From assembly GCF_027789125.1 (NCBI RefSeq), contig NZ_JAQFVF010000027.1, positions 283,720 to 347,719 of the forward strand: DNA of 64,000 bases. The letters run 5' to 3'. This stretch comes from Paenibacillus aestuarii. GTDB taxonomy: Bacteria; Bacillota; Bacilli; Paenibacillales; NBRC-103111. Made by a program: the position numbers and the translations under genes. Shown here piece by piece: positions 43,491 through 53,200 of this stretch (positions within the stretch are counted from its first letter, which is position 1; each line of letters starts with the position of its first letter). The notes under the pieces are model-generated. The model had not been told where the DNA came from and searched no databases. It worked only from the letters and a program-made list of their open reading frames with translations.

Positions 43491-44122
43491 TAAAACGAGT
43501 TGGATACCGTGATTTGATCCAAGGAAAGACGGCCGGATGGGCGTCCAGGCGCAGCAGGCAAGCCTACGCTAATCAGCATAACAGGCACATAACGGGCAGG
43601 AACGTTGAAGGCTTCAACGAATTTAGCCGCGTCATATCCTCCCATTGGGCAAGTGTCATAGCCCATCGCTTTAGCAGCGACCATCAGCTGCATAGCGGCA
43701 AGGGATGCGTTCTTGATCGCTTCATCGCGGGCAACTTGCGGATATTGATAGGCGCCTTCGATTTGGCCAACCAAGTTATCGTACAGTTCTTTAGTAATAA
43801 ATCCGCCTTCAACCGCAGGGCCGAATACGAGCGGAGCATTTTTGTTCGCTTCAAGATCACCCAGAACAGCGATGACCACAGAGCTTTCAATAACTTGTTT
43901 TTGGCCGTAAGCGATTGGCAGCAGCTTTTCTTTGTGCGCTTGATCTTCGATGACAACCAGTTTCCAGTGTTGAAGGTTCCAAGCGGATGGCGCTTGGGAA
44001 GTGGAAGTCAGAAGCTGTTCCAGATCTTCCTTCGGCATTTTGTGACCTGCTTGATATTGTTTAACGGAACGGCGGTCAGCAAGAACTTGTAAAACTTCGG
44101 ATTTAACAGTTTGTTGGCTCAT
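43490..44122 (-). CDS. Nitroreductase family FMN oxidoreductase
   Basis: The 210-residue protein has the N-terminal R-R-S-V-K-Q-Y and P-S-A-W-N-L-Q-H-W FMN-binding motifs of the NfsB/YodC-type nitroreductases and G-Y-D-T-C-P-M-G-G-Y near the C-terminus. It uses NAD(P)H to reduce nitro compounds or quinones; the physiological substrate is unknown. GGAGGG lies 10 bases before the ATG at 44122, preferred to a start 6 codons upstream. Monocistronic. Confidence 0.88.
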   Translation of the reverse strand: MSQQTVKSEVLQVLADRRSVKQYQAGHKMPKEDLEQLLTSTSQAPSAWNLQHWKLVVIEDQAHKEKLLPIAYGQKQVIESSVVIAVLGDLEANKNAPLVFGPAVEGGFITKELYDNLVGQIEGAYQYPQVARDEAIKNASLAAMQLMVAAKAMGYDTCPMGGYDAAKFVEAFNVPARYVPVMLISVGLPAAPGRPSGRLSLDQITVSNSF

Positions 44123-44392
44123 TTGTATAATTCCCTCCATAAATAAAATAATTTCATTATAGTTTCTTTCTCAGTGGAAAAAGCATTCAGGAAGTCCTGT
44201 CAAAAAAGATGCCAATGGAACCTTATTGAGGATTGGACTGACGTTCGGCCTTCCCTGCATTTGGGAAAAAACTGTAATGGAGTAAGTAACAATTTACTGT
44301 AATCATAAATGTTATAGTTTGAGTTGTCAAGGGGCTCTTTTCCGCTGTCGGAAAATGTTGGATAATGGAACGAGGAAAGGGGAGACTCCTGT

Positions 44393-44668
44393 TTGAAAAT
44401 GACGCAAGAGCAATTGAGTCATCTCATATTTTTATCTGAAGTTGTGCTGACAGCGGACAAAAAGAGCCTCATGGATGAGACTCTTCAATGTTTATTATAT
44501 ATAGTGAAATCACTAGAGGAAATTGACCTCCCGGACTCCGTGGTGCAGCAAATCGAAAGCTTGATCCAGATGATCGAACATGATTTGCGCGAGGAAAATG
44601 AACGTGGGCAGGAGATCCGCAGCCATCTGGACTGGCCTCAAAGCGGACGGCGCAACCCTTTGGGGTAA
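44393..44668 (+). CDS. Small helical protein of unknown function
   Basis: The 91-residue protein is all-helical and acidic without signal or TM segment. The TTG start follows AGGAAAGGGGAG with 8 bases of spacing, which is strong support for a real gene. Its last 31 bases overlap the convergent methyltransferase gene. No family recognised. Confidence 0.6.
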   Translation: MKMTQEQLSHLIFLSEVVLTADKKSLMDETLQCLLYIVKSLEEIDLPDSVVQQIESLIQMIEHDLREENERGQEIRSHLDWPQSGRRNPLG

Positions 44669-46020
44669 TGGTTCTTGATTTGTCCGCCGCTTTCCTTCCC
44701 CCAACCGAGCGGGAAGCCGTCAATCGTGATGACAACCCAGCCGTTCTCATTGCGGCTGGTGGTTAAAGCTTCGCCGCGTAAATAAGCTTCGGCTTCTTTG
44801 GAATCGGCTGCGAGATCATACGTGCGGGCTGAACGCAGCTTGTCCTCTGTTAAGGCCAGCGCGAGTGCATGCGACGGCTCGAACCGGTTCTTTTTCAACT
44901 CCCCGACATGCAGCCCTGGACGCAGCACCTTCAAGCCATTCAGTTGCACACTGCCAATCGCGCCGACGGCTGGAAGCATGTACAACTGCTCCCCATAAAG
45001 CACTGGCTCAGCCGGGCTATCCCATTCCCAATCTGGTAGCACCTCTTGGCAAAATTGCCCGAAAAGCTGCTTTGCTTCTACGATCTGTTTATTCGCTTTT
45101 GCCGGTTTATCCTTGCCTTTCGCTTTAACACCGCTCCTGTTGTCTACGCCATGATCAGCATCACCGCTGCTCTCATTTTTCTTCAATAAGGCGACGAAAT
45201 GCCCTTCGCCCTTCTGTTTATGCGGCCAAATCCGTTCCGTTTGCAGGAGCGTAAGTTCAGGGAACCTCTGCAGCAGTGCTTCAATGGTAGCTTCATTTTC
45301 AGCTACATTAAAAGTGCAAGTGGAGTACGCCAGCAATCCTCCATCTTTCAGCATTGCTACAGCATCAGGCAAAATATCCATCTGCCGCGCCGCACACATC
45401 CGCACATGATCCAAGGACCACTCATCAATTGCGTCAGGGTCTTTGCGGAACATACCTTCGCCGGAGCAAGGAGCATCGAGCATAATTTTATCGAAAAAGG
45501 CGGGGAACTTCGCGGCCAGCTTATCAGGCGCGGCGCTCGTCACAACCGCGTTTTGGATGCCCATGCGCTCGATATTTTCCGATAAAATCTTGGCGCGGGC
45601 CGGATGAATTTCGTTGGCGACGAGCAAGCCTTCGCCGCGCAGGCATCCGGCGATTTGTGTGGATTTGCCGCCGGGAGCGCCGGCCAGGTCGAGCACGATC
45701 TCGCCGGGAGCGGGCTTCAGCAGCGCCACAGACGACATCGCCGACGGCTCCTGAATGTAATAGAGGCCTGCGGCATGATACGGATGCCGGCCAGGACGCT
45801 GCGGCTCCTCGTAGTAATAGCCTGTCTGGCACCATGGCACGGGCTCAAGCTGGAATTCGCGAATCAGCTTATCCGCAAACGCGGATCCTTCCTTGATCTT
45901 CAGCGTATTAAGGCGCAGCCCCTGAGTACGCGGCAGCCGGTAACTCGCCAGGAAGGCTTCGGCCTCAGCGCCGAGAATAGCTTTCATTTGTTCTATATAT
46001 TCAGATGGCAATTGCAGCAT
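44638..46020 (-). CDS. RsmF-type rRNA cytosine-C5 methyltransferase (paralogue 2)
   Basis: The 460-residue paralogue of the 31211 gene has SAM motif I (L-D-L-A-G-A-P-G-G-K), D-A-P-C-S-G-E-G-M-F-R-K and the nucleophile loop S-T-C-T-F, followed by an RsmF-type C-terminal domain with G-L-K-V-L-R-P-G-L-H. Compared with paralogue 1 the linker is Lys-rich and shorter, and C-A in motif I is replaced by A-G. Two copies may methylate different rRNA cytosines. A GGAG-type site lies before the ATG. It reads away from the que operon. Confidence 0.85.
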   Translation of the reverse strand: MLQLPSEYIEQMKAILGAEAEAFLASYRLPRTQGLRLNTLKIKEGSAFADKLIREFQLEPVPWCQTGYYYEEPQRPGRHPYHAAGLYYIQEPSAMSSVALLKPAPGEIVLDLAGAPGGKSTQIAGCLRGEGLLVANEIHPARAKILSENIERMGIQNAVVTSAAPDKLAAKFPAFFDKIMLDAPCSGEGMFRKDPDAIDEWSLDHVRMCAARQMDILPDAVAMLKDGGLLAYSTCTFNVAENEATIEALLQRFPELTLLQTERIWPHKQKGEGHFVALLKKNESSGDADHGVDNRSGVKAKGKDKPAKANKQIVEAKQLFGQFCQEVLPDWEWDSPAEPVLYGEQLYMLPAVGAIGSVQLNGLKVLRPGLHVGELKKNRFEPSHALALALTEDKLRSARTYDLAADSKEAEAYLRGEALTTSRNENGWVVITIDGFPLGWGKESGGQIKNHYPKGLRRPL

Positions 46021-46081
46021 AGAAATGTGACTCCTTTATGAAATTAAGGAATAATAGGGGAAACAGGAATTATTATACCCG

Positions 46082-46121
46082 TTCTCATGGATTGTGAGAA
46101 GTCAACCAACCGTGGTATAAT
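46082..46121 (+). promoter_or_regulatory. que operon promoter with overlapping inverted repeat
   Basis: TTGTGA (46092-46097), an 18-base spacer and TATAAT (46116-46121) preceded by TGG (extended -10). The inverted repeat TTCTCA/TGAGAA at about 46082-46100 covers the -35 and may be an operator. The leader is too short for a preQ1 riboswitch and no such motif is seen. Confidence 0.65.
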
Positions 46122-46157
46122 GAAAAGTATTGTTTTTTCATAGACGAGGTGATAGAT

Positions 46158-46631
46158 ATGGGGTATGAAATCCCAAGAGATGTACAAGTTTTGGGGCGCG
46201 ACATCACGGAGAATCAACTTAAATATCATCACAAATCCGTATTGGTTTCCAAGGAATTTACGTTTGATAGTGCGCATCATCTGCACTGTTATGAAGGAAA
46301 ATGTAAAAATCTGCACGGGCATACCTATAAACTGCAAGTCATTATGCGCGGTAAAGTAGATAACCGGGGGATCGCTATAGATTTTGGAGATATTAAACGT
46401 ATTGCTAAGGCGCGTGTCATTGATAAGCTGGATCATCAATATTTAAATGAAGTGCTGCCGCCGATGAATACAACGGCTGAGAATATGGTCGTGTGGATTT
46501 ACGAGCAGATCCAGCAAGGGCTGGTGGAAGAGCAGCTGTATCCAGCGATTATGCTGGAAGAAATTCGACTGTGGGAAACTCCGACCAGCTACGCGGCTGT
46601 GACCCGCGCAATGATGGAGGAGGAAGCGTGA
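46158..46631 (+). CDS. queD: 6-carboxy-5,6,7,8-tetrahydropterin synthase
   Basis: The 157-residue PTPS-family enzyme makes CPH4 from 7,8-dihydroneopterin triphosphate, the second step to queuosine/preQ0. Zinc ligands are seen in D-S-A-H-H-L and H-G-H, and catalytic Cys in E-G-K-C. GAGGTGA lies 6 bases before the ATG at 46158, so the GTG 9 bases upstream is rejected. It overlaps queE by one base (TGATG), implying coupled translation. Confidence 0.93.
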   Translation: MGYEIPRDVQVLGRDITENQLKYHHKSVLVSKEFTFDSAHHLHCYEGKCKNLHGHTYKLQVIMRGKVDNRGIAIDFGDIKRIAKARVIDKLDHQYLNEVLPPMNTTAENMVVWIYEQIQQGLVEEQLYPAIMLEEIRLWETPTSYAAVTRAMMEEEA

Positions 46632-47311
46632 TGAATGACTATCGCATTCCGATGGTGGAAATTTTTGAGACGGTTGAAGGTGAAGGGACCCGGGCCGGGT
46701 TCCCGACCATCTTTGTCCGTCTTTTTGGTTGCAACCTGCGCTGTACGTGGTGTGACACGAAGTACAGCTACCCGCCGGCGGAAGCGGAGAATGTGCTGAC
46801 CATCGCTGAAATTGTCAGCGAAGTCAGCAAATACCGCTCCCGGCATATTTGCCTCACAGGCGGCGAGCCGCTCCTGTATGGCGACAAATCGCTCGCCTTG
46901 GTCGAGGCGCTCGCGGCACTTGAGCAGGTCGACGACCTGCACATCGAGACGAATGGCGCGATTGACTTGGCGCCGTTCGTCAGCCGGATCGCTTCGCCGA
47001 AGGTGCGATACATTATGGACTTTAAGCTGCCGGACTCCGGTGAGATGGGGCAGATGGTCATGAGCAACCTCGGCCTGCTGCGCAAACAGGACGAGCTGAA
47101 GTTCGTGATCGGCAGCGACGAAGATTTCCGCACTGCGGTTGAGGTGCTGGCAAAGCATCCGACGAAGGCGCTGCCGATGTTCTCGCCGGTTTGGGAGACA
47201 ATGCCGCCGCGCAAGCTGGTCGAGCTGATGCTCCAAGCCGGATTGTCCGGTGTGAAGCTGAACATGCAGCTTCACAAAATCATTTGGGACCCGGCGATGC
47301 GCGGCGTCTAA
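46631..47311 (+). CDS. queE: 7-carboxy-7-deazaguanine synthase (radical SAM)
   Basis: The 226-residue radical SAM enzyme converts CPH4 to 7-carboxy-7-deazaguanine. The cluster motif C-N-L-R-C-T-W-C (C-x3-C-x2-C) and G-E-G-T-R-A-G-F-P substrate segment are intact, and T-G-G-E-P-L supplies the SAM site. The start at 46631 follows GGAGGAGGAAG. It is the middle gene of queD-queE-queC. Confidence 0.93.
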   Translation: MNDYRIPMVEIFETVEGEGTRAGFPTIFVRLFGCNLRCTWCDTKYSYPPAEAENVLTIAEIVSEVSKYRSRHICLTGGEPLLYGDKSLALVEALAALEQVDDLHIETNGAIDLAPFVSRIASPKVRYIMDFKLPDSGEMGQMVMSNLGLLRKQDELKFVIGSDEDFRTAVEVLAKHPTKALPMFSPVWETMPPRKLVELMLQAGLSGVKLNMQLHKIIWDPAMRGV

Positions 47312-47337
47312 CAGCATTTAGATAGGAGTGAAACAAT

Positions 47338-48045
47338 ATGAGTAATCAAGTTGAAACGAACAACAAAAAAGCGGTCGTTATTTTGAGCGGCGGGTTGGAT
47401 AGCACAACATGTATGGGGCTTGCCGAAGCAGCGGGGTACGAGCTATTCCCGATTTCTTTTGATTACGGCCAGCGCCATAAGATTGAACTGGAGAATGCCA
47501 AGCAAGTTGCTGAGCATTACGGCGTGAGTCATCGCCACAAAATCATTAAGCTCGATTTTCTGCGTGATTTCGGCGGCAGCGCTTTGACTGATGATAAGAT
47601 TGATGTACCGAATGTGACTAAAGGAGAAGCGGCTGAGGATGAAATCCCTGTCACTTATGTGCCCGGACGCAATCTGCTTTTCTTGTCCATCGCCACGTCT
47701 TACGCGGAAGTTACCGGTTCTTCTGCTATTTATATCGGCGTGAATGCGCTCGATTACAGCGGCTACCCGGATTGCCGTCCGGAATTTATCAGTAAGGTGG
47801 AGGAAGTGATCGCGCTTGCTACCAAAGTTGGCGTTGAAGGCAAAGGCATCACGATCGAGACGCCGCTGATCAACTGGACGAAGGCGCAAATCATTCAAGA
47901 AGGCCTGAAGATCGGCGTTCCATACGAATTGACCACTTCCTGCTACAACGGTAAAGCGGAAGCTTGCGGAGAGTGCGACAGCTGCCGGCTGCGCTTGAAA
48001 GGGTTCGAAGAAGCGGGTTCGAAAGATCCGATTCCTTATCTTTAA
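47338..48045 (+). CDS. queC: 7-cyano-7-deazaguanine (preQ0) synthase
   Basis: The 235-residue ATP-dependent enzyme turns CDG into preQ0. The PP-loop S-G-G-L-D-S-T is near the N-terminus and a C-terminal zinc site with four Cys is seen (S-C-Y-N...C-G-E-C-D-S-C). A GATAGGAGTG site precedes the ATG. queF, needed for preQ1, is not in the window. Confidence 0.93.
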   Translation: MSNQVETNNKKAVVILSGGLDSTTCMGLAEAAGYELFPISFDYGQRHKIELENAKQVAEHYGVSHRHKIIKLDFLRDFGGSALTDDKIDVPNVTKGEAAEDEIPVTYVPGRNLLFLSIATSYAEVTGSSAIYIGVNALDYSGYPDCRPEFISKVEEVIALATKVGVEGKGITIETPLINWTKAQIIQEGLKIGVPYELTTSCYNGKAEACGECDSCRLRLKGFEEAGSKDPIPYL

Positions 48046-48069
48046 TGCGAAGAGGGGCGGGAGACGGCT

Positions 48070-48747
48070 ATGGCCAAAATATTGGTAGTCGATGACGATC
48101 CAGCCATTCGTGAACTGATTCGTGTATACCTGGAAGGTGAGGGTCTGTTGGTTGTGGAAGCATCCAACGGAGTGGAGGCGCTCCAGAAATTGAAGAGCTC
48201 GCAGGCCGACCTCGTCGTCCTGGATGTCATGATGCCATTGATGGACGGATGGGATTTATGCCGCGAGCTGCGGGCCAATTACGGCGATCTGCCACTGTTG
48301 ATGGTAACCGCGAAGGGGGAATCGGCCGACAAGGTCAAAGGCTTTAACCTGGGCACGGACGATTACCTAGTGAAACCTTTTGACCCGGTCGAGCTTGCCA
48401 TGCGCGTTAAGGCGCTGCTGAAGCGCTATCGCATTACGGCTTCGCAAACCGTGCAGCTCGGCGACATCCTGATCGACCGCACGGCTTACGAAGTCAGGGT
48501 TGACACTCAGCGCATTGCCCTGCCGCTCAAGGAATTTGAATTGCTGTACAAGCTCGCCAGCTATCCTTCGCAAATTTTTACCCGCGCGCAATTGATCGAG
48601 CAGATCTGGGGCATCGATTACGAGGGAGATGAGCGGACGGTAGATGTACATATCAAACGGCTGCGCGAGCGATTCGAACCGCTGACAGAGCAGTTTCATA
48701 TCGCCACGATCCGCGGGCTCGGCTATCGCCTTGAGGTGAAAGCATGA
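48070..48747 (+). CDS. OmpR/PhoB-family response regulator
   Basis: The 225-residue protein has a receiver domain (acidic pocket V-D-D-D, phospho-Asp52 in V-L-D-V-M-M-P, Lys in K-P-F-D) and a C-terminal winged helix (E-F-E-L-L-Y-K-L, D-E-R-T-V-D-V-H-I-K-R-L-R). It begins 24 bases after queC but overlaps the kinase gene by ATGA. It probably binds the 11-bp direct repeats upstream of the RND operon at 50187-50206. Confidence 0.93.
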   Translation: MAKILVVDDDPAIRELIRVYLEGEGLLVVEASNGVEALQKLKSSQADLVVLDVMMPLMDGWDLCRELRANYGDLPLLMVTAKGESADKVKGFNLGTDDYLVKPFDPVELAMRVKALLKRYRITASQTVQLGDILIDRTAYEVRVDTQRIALPLKEFELLYKLASYPSQIFTRAQLIEQIWGIDYEGDERTVDVHIKRLRERFEPLTEQFHIATIRGLGYRLEVKA

Positions 48748-50147
48748 TCAAGACGCTCTATTTGCGCGTCGTGCTGACGTTTTCGACTGTCGTTGTCATT
48801 AGTGTATGTCTGGCATTTCCGATCGCCATGTTCTTGTATACTGACGATATTTCCACGGAAGTGGAACAGGTATTGACGAAAATCGGCAATCAAATTATTT
48901 CGATGAGCAAGGAGTTAGATCCGGAAGACTTGGACGCTTTCTTAGAAGGGACGACCGAGCTGAATGAAAGCTATGCGTTAACCCTTTTTGACAGTGATAA
49001 AAAGCCGCACGCGTTCGGTATGCCGAATAAAGATTTCATGAAGCTGCAACCGGAAGTGATCGATCAAGTGCTGCAAGGGCAAACTTACAAAAAATTACAA
49101 TTGCAGTTCGGGAAATTCCAAGACCCGGCCAAGGTCAATATTGGTCTGCCCTTAACTGTGGACGGTAAGCAATATGCCTTGTTCATTTCACCCAAAATTA
49201 CCGATAAATCCAAAGCGCAAATCCGTACCGGTGTCGCCTTCGTGCTGCTCATTGTCCTCATTATCGGCAGCTTGCTGATTCTGATCGCATCCCGGTATAT
49301 CGTGAGCCCGATTAAGAAATTGACGGTGGCAACCAACCGGCTTGCCCGGGGCAATTTCAACGTCAATCTGAAAGTCAATCAAAAGGACGAGATCGGTCTC
49401 TTGACGGAGAGCTTTATTCATATGGCCAGTGAGCTGAAGCAGTTGGAACAGATGCGGCAAGATTTTGTCTCCAATGTCTCGCATGAGATTCAGTCGCCGC
49501 TAACGTCGATCCGCGGTTTTTCGAAAGCGCTGCGTAAGCACGATTTGCCTGAAGCGGACCGCCAACGCTATCTCGAAATTATCGAGCGTGAGAGCGAGCG
49601 GCTGTCGAGGCTCAGCGAGAACTTGCTGAAGCTCGCCTCCTTGGATACCGAGCATCATCCGTTTACGCCGATGACGTATGATTTGGATGAGCAGCTGCGC
49701 CGGGTTGTCGTCTTTTATGAGCCGCAGTGGTCGGAGAAGCACTTGGAGTTGGATCTGGATTTGCCGCGGGTCAAAATCGTTGCTGATATCGACCAATTGA
49801 ATCAGGTGTGGATCAACCTGCTGGGCAACGCGATCAAGTTCACGCCAGAGCATGGCAAGATCAGCGTAAGGCTGGAACCGCGCACAGACCACATTCGCGT
49901 GCTGGTGGAAGACACCGGCATCGGGATTCGCAAGGAAGATCAGGATCGGATCTTTGAAAGGTTTTATAAAGCCGATGCTTCACGGCAGCGCGATATCGGC
50001 GGCAACGGTCTAGGCTTGTCCATCGTGAGGAAAATCGTAGAGATGCATCAGGGCTTCATCGAGGTCCAGAGCAAGCCGGGAGAGGGCACGCTGTTTATTG
50101 TCATTTTGCCTGTTATGGCCCGTCGCCAAAAGCAAACGAAAGCATGA
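48744..50147 (+). CDS. Sensor histidine kinase with HAMP domain
   Basis: The 467-residue kinase has TM1 (about 7-30), an extracytoplasmic domain (about 31-145), TM2 (about 146-170), HAMP (about 170-225), HisKA with phospho-His247 (V-S-H-E-I-Q-S-P-L-T-S) and HATPase_c (N-L-L-G-N-A-I-K-F, D-T-G-I-G-I, G-G-N-G-L-G-L-S-I). It is the partner of the overlapping OmpR-type regulator. Its signal is unknown; an envelope or antimicrobial signal fits the exporter operon next door. Confidence 0.92.
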   Translation: MIKTLYLRVVLTFSTVVVISVCLAFPIAMFLYTDDISTEVEQVLTKIGNQIISMSKELDPEDLDAFLEGTTELNESYALTLFDSDKKPHAFGMPNKDFMKLQPEVIDQVLQGQTYKKLQLQFGKFQDPAKVNIGLPLTVDGKQYALFISPKITDKSKAQIRTGVAFVLLIVLIIGSLLILIASRYIVSPIKKLTVATNRLARGNFNVNLKVNQKDEIGLLTESFIHMASELKQLEQMRQDFVSNVSHEIQSPLTSIRGFSKALRKHDLPEADRQRYLEIIERESERLSRLSENLLKLASLDTEHHPFTPMTYDLDEQLRRVVVFYEPQWSEKHLELDLDLPRVKIVADIDQLNQVWINLLGNAIKFTPEHGKISVRLEPRTDHIRVLVEDTGIGIRKEDQDRIFERFYKADASRQRDIGGNGLGLSIVRKIVEMHQGFIEVQSKPGEGTLFIVILPVMARRQKQTKA

Positions 50148-50182
50148 AAACCTTAGAAAAGAAATTTTCTAAGGTTTTTATA
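50147..50182 (+). terminator. Terminator of the two-component operon
   Basis: AAAACCTTAGAAAA pairs with TTTTCTAAGGTTTT around a 4-base loop, with a T-rich tail. Confidence 0.85.
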
Positions 50183-50186
50183 TTTT

Positions 50187-50206
50187 GTTCATATTGAGTT
50201 CATATT
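50187..50206 (+). promoter_or_regulatory. 11-bp-period direct repeat, probable OmpR-type regulator site
   Basis: GTTCATATT occurs at 50187-50195 and again at 50198-50206, exactly one helical turn apart, which is the layout bound by PhoB/OmpR winged-helix dimers. It ends 11 bases before a candidate -35. Confidence 0.65.
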
Positions 50207-50217
50207 CGAATTGTATC

Positions 50218-50246
50218 TTGAGTCTATTGAAATCAACTGACTTATG
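50218..50246 (+). promoter_or_regulatory. Candidate activated promoter of the RND operon
   Basis: TTGAGT (50218-50223), a 17-base spacer, CTTATG (50241-50246). The weak -10 suits an activator-dependent promoter below the direct repeats. Confidence 0.45.
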
Positions 50247-50276
50247 CAGTGCATTGGATATGAGGGGAGTGCAGGA

Positions 50277-53200
50277 ATGAATCGACTTACAAAGTTTTCA
50301 ATGAAGAACGTCGCCGCACTGTTTATCATCATGATTATGCTGTTCGTTGGCGGATTGTATTCGGCTACGCAGCTTAAGGTTGAGAACATGCCGAACGTTT
50401 CTTTTCCTGTTGTTGCGGTAACAACAACGTATACAGGAGCGCCTAAGGACGTCATGGATGAGATTACCGATCCGATTGAGAAGAAATTGGCCAATATCGA
50501 AGATTTGGATTCCATGACTTCTACATCGAGCGATAATTTTTCCATGGTTATTTTGATGTTTAAGCAAAATGTGGACACGGACAAGAAGAAACAGGATGTG
50601 CAAGACCTGCTAGCTGAGGTGAAGCTGCCGGCTTCCGCGGGCACACCGAAAGCTTCCACATTCGGAGCGGCATCGTTCCCTTCCAACTATTTGGTTGCTT
50701 ATGCCGCGAATGACGCGAGCCAGACCGAGTTGGATAAACACTTTAAGGATACGATTAAGCCGGGTCTTGAAGGTCTCAAAGGGATTGACCATATGGACAT
50801 CATCGGTGCCCGCGACACGTCCTTGGACATCGAGCTGGATGCCAGCGCGTTAGCGAATTTTGGTCTGACCCCAGGTCAAGTGACGAATGCGATCAATTCC
50901 GCTGTTGCCAAAAGCCCAATCGGCAGTGTAGAAGTCGACGGCAATGACAAGATGACGCGGGTAACAGGCAACATCAACAGCTTGTATGAGCTGCAGCAAG
51001 TCGAGATTACGACCCCGAAAGGCGATATCGTGAAGCTGGACCAAGTAGCGAAAGTTCAATCGATCACCGAGTCCGATTTCAATGGACGTTTGGACGGCAA
51101 GCCGGCGATCGGCATGATCTTGTATAAAGCAAGCAGCGCCAATGCGGTCGAATTCTCCGATAACATTAACAAGCTGCTAACAGAATGGAAATCGACAATG
51201 CCGAACGTGGAGTTCAAGAACACGTACGACAGTTCCATTCAAATTAAAGATTCCATTAACGGCTTAATTCGTGAGGGCATCGTCGGTGCAGTATTGGCTT
51301 CCCTAATGATTCTGATCTTCCTCAGAAACGTGCGAATGACGCTGATCGTTCTGGTGTCCATTCCGCTGTCGATTCTGATCACCCTACTGCTGATGACGCA
51401 ACTCGGTTTGACACTGAATACGATGACGCTCGGCGGTATCTTTATTGCCGTAGGACGGGTCGTCGACGACTCGATTGTCGTTATTGAGAACATCTATGCA
51501 TCCCTGGAAAAAGCGCAGGAGCGCAAAGAATCCGTCATTGCATTAGCGACTAGCCAAGTGGCGATGGCGATTACTTCTTCCACGCTGGCTACAGTTGGGG
51601 TGTTCGCGCCGCTGGCGCTTGTTACCGGCGTTGTCGGTGGATTCTTCCGACCATTTGCTTTAACCATTGGCTGTGCACTTTTATCATCGCTTATCGTAGC
51701 CTTAACCGTAATTCCTATGTTGGCTAAGCTGCTCGTACTTCGCGGCAAGCCTGGCAAAGCTCATCATGATGAAGCCGCACCTGGCAAAGTGACGATTTTC
51801 TATGAGAAAGTATTGACTTGGAGCTTGAAACACCGGATTAAGACCCTGCTCATCTCCGGCTTGCTGTTCGTAGTCACGATCGCAGCGACGGTTCCGTTCT
51901 TGTCAGTGTCGTTCTTGCCAAGTTCGAAGCCTTCCACGACGATGTATTTCCAGATGAAATTGCCTTACGAAACATCGTTTGAAGCAACGGATCTCAAGAC
52001 CAAAGAAATTGAGAGAGTGCTGCAAGACACGAAAGATTCCAACGGCAAACCTGTTTTCCAATTCGTCGAAGCCTTGGTTGGCTATGGCGGTAACGATGAC
52101 GAGCGTGTGCCGTATGTATCCCGAATCTTCGTACAAGTGAATGATTCCGTAGATCCGACTAAAGTGAAAGATCAAATTAAAGATTTCATGCTATCTGAGC
52201 TTCCAGCCGGCTCTGAAGTTGAGCCTAAAGAGATGGAAGGAGACTACGGCGTCTCGTCGACGGACTTCGCTTATGAGCTGAAAGGCGATGATCAGCTGCA
52301 GCTGGAGAAAGCGGCGAAGCTGGTTAAAGATAAGCTTGCCACATTCCCTGAGCTGAGCGAGATCGAAGACAACCTGAGCGATGCGAAGACAGAGATCGAG
52401 ATCGCCGTCGATCAGAATAAAGCAAGAGCTTACGGCCTTAGCGCGAGCACGGTTCGTGACACCGCGCGGACCTGGATCTCCAAGCAAGCTTTGGGTGATA
52501 TGAAATTTGACAACATCACGTATACCACAACGGTTTCTTTAGATAAATCGGATCGAAATTCACTGGAGAAACTTGGTGACATTCCTCTGACAGCTGCCAA
52601 CGGCTCTACCGTTCTGCTGAAAGAGGTAGCGAAGATCAACGAGATTAAAGGTGCCGCTTCGCTTGGCAGAGAAGACCAGCAGCAGTTAGTTAAAGTAACG
52701 GCGAAGATCAACTCGGATAATAAAAATGCGGTCAGCCGCACATTGAGCGAAGCGCTCAAAACGGTCGAACTTCCCGAAGGTGTAAGTCCGAAGGTAACCG
52801 GCGTATCCGAAGATATTACAAAAAGCTTTACACAGTTGTTTGTGGCTATGGCAGCAGCCATCTTCGTGGTTTACTTGATCATGGTGCTTGCGTTCGGTAA
52901 CGCGGGCGCGCCGTTTGCGATTCTGTTCTCGCTGCCGCTGGCTGCAATTGGCGGACTCCTCGGTCTGGTTATCGCCCGTGAGCCGCTGACAGTTACCTCT
53001 ATGATTGGCTTCCTGATGCTAATCGGTATCGTTGTTACGAATGCGATCGTCTTGATCGACCGCGCGCAGCAGCTTAGAGAAGAAGGATATACAGTCCGTC
53101 ATGCACTTATTGAAGCTGGTAAAGTGCGTCTGCGTCCGATCATCATGACGGCCGGTGCGACGATTATGGCGCTGTTCCCGCTGGCGCTCGGTATTTCCGG

